A stretch of 12,682 bases of DNA, from NCBI GenBank assembly GCA_030040235.1, contig JASHUC010000113.1, positions 1-12,682 on the forward strand, read 5' to 3'. The notes below the pieces were generated by a model that made no database searches, was not told the origin of the DNA, and was given only the letters and a program-made list of their open reading frames with translations. The DNA comes from Gammaproteobacteria bacterium. GTDB taxonomy: Bacteria > Pseudomonadota > Gammaproteobacteria > Steroidobacterales > Steroidobacteraceae. The translations under genes and the position numbers were made by a program. The number at the start of each line of letters is the position of its first letter. Position 1 is the first letter of the stretch. Of this stretch, positions 6,749-12,682 are shown in pieces.

Positions 6749-8662
6749 CTACGGTACCACGGGCAACAGAACGGCACTCGCCTCGCGCGCCGAGCGCAGC
6801 ACCGTGATCGTCGCCTTCCTGAAATCGGACGGCTGCGGCGCGAGCGGATTTTTCACGTAGGTCTGCGGATTGCGGTCGTAGAGCGGAAAGAGGGTCGATT
6901 GGATCTGCACCATGATCCGATGGCCCGGCAGGAAGAGGTAATTCTGGTTCGGCAGCGTGAAGCGGTAGTGCTGCGGCTTGCCGGACGGTATCGGCGCGGG
7001 GTGCTCGAAACTCAGCCGATAGCGGCCGCGAAAGATGTCGATGCCGATCGGCAGCTCGTAGCCCCCGAGCTCCGGCTGCGCGGGATACTGCGGCGGATAC
7101 ACATCGATCAGCTTCACCACGAAATCGCCGTCGGTACCGGTCGTCGTGGCGATGATGTCGGCCACGGGCGCCCCCTCGATCCTCACCGGCGCGGTGAGCG
7201 GTGGGGTCTCGTAGCTGAGAACGTCCGGGCGGCCGTCCACGAAGCGCTGATCGTGCACCAGCCAGGTCTGCCAGGCCGCGTGATCCGAGAAGCGGACCGG
7301 CCGCGGCAGATAGGGAACCGGCTTCGCCGGGTCCGAAACGTATGAATCCCCCGCGCGCGCCTCGGCCGGCTTCTCGAACGAGAGTCCGAAGTCCGCCCGC
7401 AGATAGAGCGGCTGCAGCGGGTGGGCGCAGCCCCGCTCACAGGCGAGCGGCCAATCCTCGAAGCCCTGCCAGCGGCTTTCGGCGGGACTATAGACGATCA
7501 CGCGCGAGAGATTGGCCGGAGGGCCGTTCTTCAGATACTGATTGAAGAAGGGCATGACGATATCGTGCCGGAACTGCTCGGCCGTATCGCCGGGCCATTT
7601 GAGCACCCCGATGTTCCACCCGAAGTGATTGGCCTGGCTGTGATACCAGGGCCCGAGCACGAGCCAGTTGTTCGCCTCGTGCCCCACGGCCTTCAACGCG
7701 AGCCAGGAGTGATTCGCGCCCCACATGTCCTCCTGATCCCACAGTCCCTGCTCCCAGAGCGTCGGCACAGTCGAGGGGTGCGCCGCAACGAGCTTGTCGA
7801 GCGCCTGATCCTGCCAGAACGCATCGTAGGCCGGGTGCGCCATCATCTTCTGCCACCACGGCAGTTGATCGAGACCGTTGGCCGCGGCATAGGCGGCCGG
7901 GGAGCCGGCCTCCAGGAAGGTCTGGAAGTCATCGTATGCCGGGCGCGGAACGGCGGCGCCTGAGCCCTTCTGCTCGGTCTGTTCGGCGAAGTAATCGAAG
8001 TTCGGTTCGCGCATGGCGCCGTAGTGATACCAGTCATCGCCCATCCAGCCGTCCACCATCGGGCTTTCCGGCACTGCGGCTTTGAGCGCCGGATGCGGAT
8101 CGAGCAACGCCATCACGACCGTCCAGCCTTCGTAGGAGGAGCCGAACATCCCCACCTTGCCGTTCGACTCCGGGACGTGCTTCACCAGCCAGTCGATCGT
8201 GTCCCAGGCATCCGTCGAGTCGTCCGTAGAGGTGTGATTGAGCGGACCGCGCGGCGGGCGCGTCATCACGTACACGCCCTCGGAGCGGTACTTACCGCGC
8301 ACGTCCTGGTACACGCGAATGAAGCCGGCGCGCACGAAGTCTGAATCGGTCTCCCCCAGCAACGCGAGCATCGAGGGATTGTCGTTCGAGACCCTCTCGC
8401 TCGCGTCGTACGGGGTGCGCGTCAGGACCATCGGCGCATCGTGCGCGCCCTTGGGGATGATGATGATGGTGTAGAGCTTCACCCCGTCGCGCATCGGGAT
8501 CATCACCTCGCGCTCGAGATAATCGTTCTGTGCGGTGGGCTTTGCGAAATGGGGCGGAATGTCCCCGGGCGGCGCGGTTGCGCCAGGGTAGGCGGCAAGC
8601 GCCGCCCACAGGCCGAGCGCGGCGAGCGCCGCGAGCTTTCCAGCCGTTTCAAAGAGCGACAT
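6749..8662 (-). CDS. Secreted alpha-amino acid ester hydrolase (CocE/NonD, peptidase S15-like fold)
   Basis: A 637-aa exported serine hydrolase that cleaves esters (and, in characterised relatives, beta-lactam side-chain amides) of alpha-amino acids. A signal peptide covers about 1-30 (LAALAALGLWAALAAYPGATA). The alpha/beta hydrolase domain follows, interrupted by a cap, and a C-terminal jelly-roll starts near 410. Catalytic residues by comparison with the Xanthomonas citri and Acetobacter turbidans enzymes are the nucleophile S176 in GSSYEG with oxyanion Y177, D309 in GLWDQEDMWGA, and H341 in GPWYHS. The carboxylate cluster that binds the substrate's free amino group is also present (D210, E311, D312), separating it from cocaine esterases. 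The length matches the family. GAGG lies 6 nt before the ATG. It is the middle gene of a leftward set: 45 nt after the double-YjbR gene and 7 nt before the permease. Confidence 0.95.
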   Translation of the reverse strand: MSLFETAGKLAALAALGLWAALAAYPGATAPPGDIPPHFAKPTAQNDYLEREVMIPMRDGVKLYTIIIIPKGAHDAPMVLTRTPYDASERVSNDNPSMLALLGETDSDFVRAGFIRVYQDVRGKYRSEGVYVMTRPPRGPLNHTSTDDSTDAWDTIDWLVKHVPESNGKVGMFGSSYEGWTVVMALLDPHPALKAAVPESPMVDGWMGDDWYHYGAMREPNFDYFAEQTEQKGSGAAVPRPAYDDFQTFLEAGSPAAYAAANGLDQLPWWQKMMAHPAYDAFWQDQALDKLVAAHPSTVPTLWEQGLWDQEDMWGANHSWLALKAVGHEANNWLVLGPWYHSQANHFGWNIGVLKWPGDTAEQFRHDIVMPFFNQYLKNGPPANLSRVIVYSPAESRWQGFEDWPLACERGCAHPLQPLYLRADFGLSFEKPAEARAGDSYVSDPAKPVPYLPRPVRFSDHAAWQTWLVHDQRFVDGRPDVLSYETPPLTAPVRIEGAPVADIIATTTGTDGDFVVKLIDVYPPQYPAQPELGGYELPIGIDIFRGRYRLSFEHPAPIPSGKPQHYRFTLPNQNYLFLPGHRIMVQIQSTLFPLYDRNPQTYVKNPLAPQPSDFRKATITVLRSAREASAVLLPVVP

Positions 8663-8707
8663 GGCGAACCTCGATGTCCGATGGGGGGCGGTACTCGCGG
8701 GACCCGT

Positions 8708-9469
8708 CTAGAGCTTTGCGAGCATCCGCTTCAGCGCAAAGTGGCGGTAACTCTCGAGCGCCAGCGAGCGCAGCTCACCCTCGCTGTGGCTCCGCGACAC
8801 ATCGAGCGCGATCCAGCCGTTGTGGCCGAGATAGGCCGGGATCTCGCAGCGCGGATCGCTCTTCATGATCATCTGCCCCTGGAGCCCGACCCAGAATGCC
8901 GCCCGCCAGCGCCCGTCGTAGCAGTACGCCTGCGCAAAGACGCGCTTGCCGGCACGCCACACGGGCTGTCCGAACTGCACACCTTCGGAGGTTTCCGGCA
9001 GGCCGAGACAGATCTTGCGCAGCGCCGCCAGGATCCGCTTGCCGCGCGGCGTGTTCCGGGGATCGACATCGGCGGCCGTGATCCGCCCTTTGGGCGCCGG
9101 CGCATCGACCGCCGGGCGCTGCCCGGCAAGGCGCGGTGGCGCTACATGGTCGTAGGCCCTGCGCACGAGCTCGATGACCTGCTTCCAGGCGATCCCGCGA
9201 TCGAGGCGCACGCCGAGCCAGCCGCGGGGCCCGACGTACGGGGGCACGAAGAAGTGCTTCGGCTCGGCACGCACGTACGAGTCCGAAAGCCCGCCGGGCA
9301 CGTTGAGCCACAACGCGATTCGGCCGTCGCCATGGTGGTTTTCCGCGTAGGTGGCGAAGGTCCTACCCCCGCTCAGGCGGAAGTCCCACATGCCGTGCGA
9401 GCGGGTTTCCTCCGTCTCCGCGAAGGCGGTACCGAGGCGTCGAATCGCCGCTTCGAGCTCGTTTGCCAT
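8708..9469 (-). CDS. Protein with two tandem MmcQ/YjbR (DUF419) domains
   Basis: A soluble 253-aa protein made of two copies of the YjbR/MmcQ fold (DUF419, a CyaY-like alpha/beta fold of unknown, perhaps DNA-binding, function). Copy one is about residues 8-112: ETEETRSHGMWDFRL, then the landmark YVGPRGWLGVRLDRG and the final helix LVRRAYDHVAP. Copy two is about 146-250: LPETSEGVQFGQPVWR, then YLGHNGWIALDV and LALESYRHFALKRM. A Pro/Arg-rich linker (111-145) joins them. Most YjbR proteins have a single domain of 110-130 aa, so this is a duplication or fusion. The ATG at 9469 starts directly before domain one; a further upstream in-frame start (9517) would cross the likely promoter. First gene of the leftward three-gene unit; its role beside an ester hydrolase and a permease is unknown. 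Confidence 0.88.
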   Translation of the reverse strand: MANELEAAIRRLGTAFAETEETRSHGMWDFRLSGGRTFATYAENHHGDGRIALWLNVPGGLSDSYVRAEPKHFFVPPYVGPRGWLGVRLDRGIAWKQVIELVRRAYDHVAPPRLAGQRPAVDAPAPKGRITAADVDPRNTPRGKRILAALRKICLGLPETSEGVQFGQPVWRAGKRVFAQAYCYDGRWRAAFWVGLQGQMIMKSDPRCEIPAYLGHNGWIALDVSRSHSEGELRSLALESYRHFALKRMLAKL

Positions 9470-9476
9470 AAGGTGT

Positions 9477-9493
9477 ACCGGTGCGACCGGTGC
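9477..9493. repeat. Direct repeat ACCGGTGC x2, candidate operator
   Basis: ACCGGTGC occurs at 9477-9484 and again at 9486-9493, a 9-bp period. It lies just upstream of the YjbR start and downstream of the candidate leftward -10 box, so it would fall within that transcript's leader. Each copy contains the palindrome ACCGGT. The position suits a regulator site, but with only two short copies chance cannot be excluded. Confidence 0.3.
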
Positions 9494-9512
9494 AGGACCG
9501 TTCCCCTGCGCG

Positions 9513-9518
9513 ATCATA
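9513..9518 (-). promoter_or_regulatory. Candidate -10 box (TATGAT) for the leftward YjbR-hydrolase-permease unit
   Basis: Read leftwards the sequence is TATGAT, 5 of 6 matches to the sigma-70 -10 consensus, giving a leader of roughly 37 nt before the ATG at 9469. The -35 position has no good match, so the assignment is tentative. It sits 5 bp from a -10-like box on the other strand. Confidence 0.35.
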
Positions 9519-9523
9519 CAACT

Positions 9524-9529
9524 TAGAAT
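9524..9529 (+). promoter_or_regulatory. Candidate -10 box (TAGAAT) for the rightward protease-TPR cluster
   Basis: TAGAAT matches the -10 consensus at 5 of 6 positions and would start RNA near 9536, leaving a leader of about 23 nt before the GTG at 9559. TTCCCC at 9501-9506, 17 bp upstream, is only a weak -35. If correct, it excludes the longer reading of the protease gene from the GTG at 9481, which would lie upstream of the promoter. Confidence 0.35.
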
Positions 9530-9558
9530 CGAGACGCCGCTGCAGCGGGGGCCGGAAC

Positions 9559-11436
9559 GTGAATATCCGCCGTGTCGGTGTCATCGGTCTCCTGATGGGC
9601 GTTTGGGCCTGGCCGGCCGCCGCCGCGGATCACTGTACGCTCGAGAGCTTTGCAGAGCTCCCCGTCACCATGGAAGGTCTGCGACCCATCGTCGTCGCGC
9701 AGATCGACGGCGTCGAGGCGCGCTTCATCGCCGACAGCGGCGCTTTCTGGAGCACCCTCACGCCCGCGGCAGCGGCGGAATTCAAGCTTCCGATCAAACC
9801 GTTACGCCTGCCGGCCACCGGAAGCCGGCTCGGCTTTGGGGGCCCCACCATCTACTTGAGCGGAGTCGGCGGACGCTACACGGCCTCGGTCGCGACCGCT
9901 CAAACGATCACCCTCGCGCGGTACACCCTTCACCGCGTCGAATTCGTGGTCGGCGGCACCGACGTGGGCGGCGGAGCCGTCGTGGGCCTGCTCGGACAGA
10001 ATCTGATCCGAGTCGCGGATGTCGAGTACGACCTCGCGCACGGGGTGATCCGGTTGATCAAGCCCGTCGGCTGCGCAAGACGTGCGCTCGCATACTGGGC
10101 GAGTCCCTCCGATCAGATTGGTGTCGTGACCATCGATGAGCCGACGCCGCTGCGCCCCTCGCCCATCGGCTCTGCCTTCGTGAACGGAGTGAAGGTACGC
10201 GTGGACTTCGATACCGGCACGCCCATGTCGATGCTGTCGCTGCGGGCTGCCAGGCGGGCCGGCATCACGCCCGACACTCCGGGCGTTCAACCGGCAGGCA
10301 CAACGTTCGGGCTCGGTCCCAACGCGACGAAGGTCTGGAGTGCGCCCGTCACGAGCTTCGCGATCGGCGGTAACGAGGAGATCAAGAATACGCGCCTCCT
10401 GATGACCGATTTCAAACTCGGCGACATCGACCTGCTGCTCGGTGACGACTTCTTTCTCTCGCACCGGATCTACATCGCGTACGGTCAAAGCAAGCTCTAC
10501 TTCACGTACGGCGGCGGTGCGGTGTTCAAGCTCGGCTCGACACCGGTGATTCAAAGCGCGCAGCAACCCGCACCCCCCGGTACGGCCCCGCCCGCGGGAA
10601 CGGCCCCGCCCGCGGGAACGGCCCCGCCCGCGGGAACGGCCCCGCCCGCCGGATCCGCCGCCGCGCCCGGCCAGTTTGCCGACCAGCCGGCCGATGCGGC
10701 TGGATTCATGAGGCGCGGGACCGCCTACGCGGCGAGGAAAGACTTCAAGGACGCGCTCGCCGACCTGCTGCGTGCGTGCGAGCTCGCGCCGCAACAGCCC
10801 GACTATTTCTTCGAGCTGGGGCGCATCGAGTCGCAGGTTGGACAGCACGATCAGGCGATCGATAGCCTCAGCAAGGCCCTGAGACTCGAGCCCGATGACG
10901 TCGCGGCGCTGCTCCTTCGGGCGCAGCTCACGCACTCCAAGGACGATCTGAATACGGTCGACCGGCTGCTCTCGCCCGCGGACAACCTGCGCCTGCAGGT
11001 CGCGGCTCTCTACACCCAGAACGGCGCCCCCGATGCCGCCATTCACCAGTACGATCTGTGGATTCGATCGCACCCGGACGACGCGCGGCTGCCGGACGTC
11101 TTGAACGCGGGTTGCTGGATCCTGGCGGAAAACAACCGCGACCTCGAGCAGGCGCTCAAGGACTGCAACGCTGCGCTGCGTCTGCGACCCCGGACTGCAG
11201 CCTTTCTCGACAGCCGCGGGCTCGTGCAACTGCGCCGCGGGGACCTCGATCGGGCGATCCGGGACTACGATGCCGCGCTTGCGCTTCGGCCGCGCATGCC
11301 CACCTCCCTCTACGGACGCGGACTTGCAAAGCTGCGCAAGGGCCTGCAGTCCGCCGGACAGGCCGATCTCACCGCCGCGACGGCCGTGCAGCCGCAGGTC
11401 GCCGCGCGCTTCGCCCGGATGGGGCTCGCGCCCTGA
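9559..11436 (+). CDS. Secreted protein with two retropepsin-like aspartic protease domains fused to a TPR domain
   Basis: A 625-aa exported protein. Residues 1-23 are a signal peptide (VGVIGLLMGVWAWPAAAA). Domain 1 (about 34-170) has the aspartic protease motif FIADSG (D59) and the later GLLGQNLI (143-150). Domain 2 (about 200-320) repeats the layout with VDFDTGTPMSML (D218) and LLLGDDFF (292-299). Retropepsins normally carry one D-[ST]-G per subunit and pair up, so two copies in one chain could fold as an internal dimer. A linker of GTAPPA repeats (about 341-364) leads to a helical TPR region (about 383-620) with repeats such as DQAIDSLSKALRLEPDD and GDLDRAIRDYDAALALRP. The GTG start, preceded by GGGGG 7 nt upstream, is chosen for the signal peptide; a GTG at 9481 adds 26 implausible residues. 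The substrate is unknown, and cleavage activity is unproven. Confidence 0.85.
   Translation: MNIRRVGVIGLLMGVWAWPAAAADHCTLESFAELPVTMEGLRPIVVAQIDGVEARFIADSGAFWSTLTPAAAAEFKLPIKPLRLPATGSRLGFGGPTIYLSGVGGRYTASVATAQTITLARYTLHRVEFVVGGTDVGGGAVVGLLGQNLIRVADVEYDLAHGVIRLIKPVGCARRALAYWASPSDQIGVVTIDEPTPLRPSPIGSAFVNGVKVRVDFDTGTPMSMLSLRAARRAGITPDTPGVQPAGTTFGLGPNATKVWSAPVTSFAIGGNEEIKNTRLLMTDFKLGDIDLLLGDDFFLSHRIYIAYGQSKLYFTYGGGAVFKLGSTPVIQSAQQPAPPGTAPPAGTAPPAGTAPPAGTAPPAGSAAAPGQFADQPADAAGFMRRGTAYAARKDFKDALADLLRACELAPQQPDYFFELGRIESQVGQHDQAIDSLSKALRLEPDDVAALLLRAQLTHSKDDLNTVDRLLSPADNLRLQVAALYTQNGAPDAAIHQYDLWIRSHPDDARLPDVLNAGCWILAENNRDLEQALKDCNAALRLRPRTAAFLDSRGLVQLRRGDLDRAIRDYDAALALRPRMPTSLYGRGLAKLRKGLQSAGQADLTAATAVQPQVAARFARMGLAP
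10579..10650 (+). repeat. In-frame 18-bp tandem repeat, four units, encoding GTAPPA
   Basis: Four units of 18 bp start at 10579, 10597, 10615 and 10633. Units two and three are identical; unit one has GGT instead of GGA, and unit four ends GCC instead of GCG. Each encodes Gly-Thr-Ala-Pro-Pro-Ala, forming a flexible linker between the protease and TPR parts. Near-identity at wobble positions suggests recent expansion by slippage. Confidence 0.95.
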
Positions 11437-11447
11437 CGGGCGGGTCG

Positions 11448-11459
11448 TGCCTCGAGGCA
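11448..11459. repeat. 12-bp perfect palindrome TGCCTCGAGGCA
   Basis: The palindrome lies 12 nt after the stop of the protease-TPR gene, in the 90-nt gap before the next gene. It has no T-run, so it is not a standard terminator. It could be a weak pause or a protein site, or chance in GC-rich DNA. Confidence 0.3.
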
Positions 11460-11526
11460 ACTCGAACCGCATCGGCGTGCAGTGTAGGCTTGGCGGCGGG
11501 ATCCTTCGCGACCTGGGGGTTTCGGT

Positions 11527-12447
11527 ATGCGCTCGGTTTGTCTGTCTGCTTGTCTGATGGCCCTGCTGATGACTACCTCGGCCTGGACCGTGGGTGCCGA
11601 GACCCAGGGCTCCACCGAGTCCTCGCCGGAGGCCGCGGCGCTCGCCCGCAGCGGGGTGGAGGATGCCGGGCGGAAGGATTTCAAGGACGCCCTGGTCAAT
11701 CTCCAGAAGGCGCGTGAGCTTGCGCCCCGCGAGCCCGATTACGTCTACGAGATCGGCTATGTGCAGTGGCAAAGCGGCCACCCCGACCTTGCGTTGCAGT
11801 CGTTCAACCAGGCGCTCGTGCTCAACCCGAATCACATACCCGCGCTCCTCGGCCGCGCACGGCTGAACTCCAAGGACCCGGCACGCGCCAAGGCAGATCT
11901 CGACACGATCGACCGGGTCGCCGATCCCGGCGACGACGCGCGTCTGGACGCGGGGTTGATGTACGAGGCGATTGGAGAGTTAGCCCCGGCGATCCATCAG
12001 TACGATCAGTGGCTGGCCACTCACGAGCAGAATCCCCGCCGCGTGCTCGCCCTCGATGCGCGCTGCCGAGCCAGCGGCGAAGCGAACCAGGATCTCGACC
12101 AAGCACTCAAGGACTGCAACGACGCGCTGCAGCAGCTGGCGAGCACTACGAATGTCGCCCGCCCCGAGCTCTCCGATCAATTCATCCATGTGCGCGCGCA
12201 GCCCAATCCCGATATCCTCGGCAGCCGCGGTTTGGTCTGGCTGCGTCGCGGCGAGTACGATCGCTCGATCAAGGACTATGACGGGGCGGTCGACGGCCGG
12301 CCGAAGACCTCCGAATACCGCTTTGCACGCGGACTGGCAGAGCTGCGCGCGGGGCGGAAGGGCAAGGGACAAGCCGATATCAAGGCCGCCACCGCCATGC
12401 AGCCGGATGTTGCCGCGCGCTTTGCGGCGTGGGGACTCAAGCCGTGA
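11527..12447 (+). CDS. Secreted TPR protein, paralogue of the preceding gene's C-terminal domain
   Basis: A 306-aa exported tetratricopeptide-repeat protein. Residues 1-24 are a signal peptide (LSACLMALLMTTSAW, cleavage near VGA). The rest aligns along its length with residues 383-625 of the upstream protease fusion: KDFKDAL and ELAPxxPDY near the start, AIHQYDxW in the middle, DLxQALKDCNxAL next, then SRGLVxLRRGxxDRxIxDYD and a closing segment where 19 of the last 26 residues agree. It lacks both protease domains and has an extra stretch of about 25 residues (STTNVARPELSDQF and beyond). TPRs usually bind partner proteins, so a scaffold or adaptor role outside the cytoplasm is likely but not shown. 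The ATG has GGGGG 7 nt upstream, the same arrangement as in the preceding gene. Its stop overlaps the next start. Confidence 0.88.
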   Translation: MRSVCLSACLMALLMTTSAWTVGAETQGSTESSPEAAALARSGVEDAGRKDFKDALVNLQKARELAPREPDYVYEIGYVQWQSGHPDLALQSFNQALVLNPNHIPALLGRARLNSKDPARAKADLDTIDRVADPGDDARLDAGLMYEAIGELAPAIHQYDQWLATHEQNPRRVLALDARCRASGEANQDLDQALKDCNDALQQLASTTNVARPELSDQFIHVRAQPNPDILGSRGLVWLRRGEYDRSIKDYDGAVDGRPKTSEYRFARGLAELRAGRKGKGQADIKAATAMQPDVAARFAAWGLKP

Positions 12448-12682
12448 GGCGAGGAGGCTTGCTCCTCACGCTCCTTCTGACTAGCCTCGCTAGCGTCGTG
12501 CAGGCACAGGTCGCTCCGACTCCGGCCCCCGATCAGCTCGCGATGCTGAAGAGCACCGATCCCGTCCTGGCCCGCAACAAGCGCTTCGTCTTCGATTTCT
12601 GGCGCATCGTGTTCGAAGGCGGCCACATGGATCAGGCTCCCAAATACATGGCGGAGAGCTACATCCAGCACAATCCCAACGT
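12444..12682 (+). CDS. Secreted NTF2/SnoaL-like protein, N-terminal part, cut by window edge
   Basis: The first 79 residues are visible. They begin with a signal peptide (about 1-22: RRGGLLLTLLLTSLASVVQA), then a short Pro-rich stretch and the start of an NTF2/SnoaL-like domain. The latter is marked by NKRFVFDFWRIVFEGG and MAESYIQHNPNV, typical of the nuclear transport factor 2 family proteins and SnoaL-like polyketide-cyclase relatives that form small cone-shaped folds. The GTG start overlaps the TGA of the TPR gene in GTGA (12444-12447), which indicates translational coupling and a shared transcript. I chose it because it opens a proper signal peptide. The function cannot be assigned from the fold alone, and the catalytic region lies beyond the window. 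Confidence 0.8.
   Translation, partial: MRRGGLLLTLLLTSLASVVQAQVAPTPAPDQLAMLKSTDPVLARNKRFVFDFWRIVFEGGHMDQAPKYMAESYIQHNPN

Noticed and set aside
5953..6807. A 284-codon plus-strand open frame inside the permease gene
   Set aside because: Composition is His/Arg/Glu-rich without domain features, and the opposite strand encodes a clear APC permease.
9481..9558. Upstream GTG start for the protease-TPR protein
   Set aside because: It adds 26 Arg/Ser-rich residues ahead of a good signal peptide and starts upstream of the candidate promoter.
9802..11835. A 677-codon open frame on the minus strand opposite the protease-TPR and TPR genes
   Set aside because: Its translation is Arg/Gly-rich with no domain, and it mirrors a strongly supported coding strand with signal peptides and motifs. 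Long antisense frames are expected in DNA this GC-rich.
1..12682. tRNA, rRNA, CRISPR array, transposase, integrase or phage genes
   Set aside because: Looked for by eye in both strands and found no supporting sequence.

Overview
The window is GC-rich, with strongly G/C-biased third positions, Shine-Dalgarno leaders and tightly packed genes. The gene set points to a proteobacterium, most likely a gammaproteobacterium of the Xanthomonas/Steroidobacter kind: a Mip/FkpA-type secreted FKBP, a Xanthomonas/Acetobacter-type alpha-amino acid ester hydrolase, MFS and APC carriers, and secreted TPR proteins. This placement is an inference from protein families only. I see no rRNA, tRNA, CRISPR array, transposase or phage gene.

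Layout. At the left edge, reading leftwards, is the start of an aspartate/aromatic aminotransferase carrying a one-base frameshift (1-246). Divergent from it is a periplasmic FKBP prolyl isomerase (458-1276). Tail to tail with the FKBP, 8 nt apart, is a leftward pair: an MFS carrier (2183-3640), then an atypical TetR-family regulator (1285-1923). The gap between this pair holds a perfect 12-bp inverted repeat spanning 75 bp. A small secreted protein (3751-4374, leftward) shares a divergent control region with an SMP-30/gluconolactonase-like protein (4517-5371, rightward).

A compact leftward three-gene unit follows: a protein with two YjbR/MmcQ (DUF419) domains (8708-9469), a secreted alpha-amino acid ester hydrolase with its whole catalytic machinery (6749-8662), and an APC amino acid permease (5389-6741). 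The last two are 7 nt apart. The simplest reading is exported hydrolysis of amino acid esters or short peptides followed by uptake of the freed amino acids.

From a back-to-back promoter region at about 9470-9558 a rightward cluster begins. It encodes a secreted protein with two retropepsin-like aspartic protease domains, a GTAPPA-repeat linker and a TPR domain (9559-11436). Next comes a secreted stand-alone paralogue of that TPR domain (11527-12447), then a secreted NTF2/SnoaL-like protein whose GTG start overlaps the TPR stop codon (12444 to the window end). This cluster is the least ordinary part of the window. The tandem TPR paralogues and the double-protease fusion look like a lineage-specific secreted or periplasmic module of unknown function.
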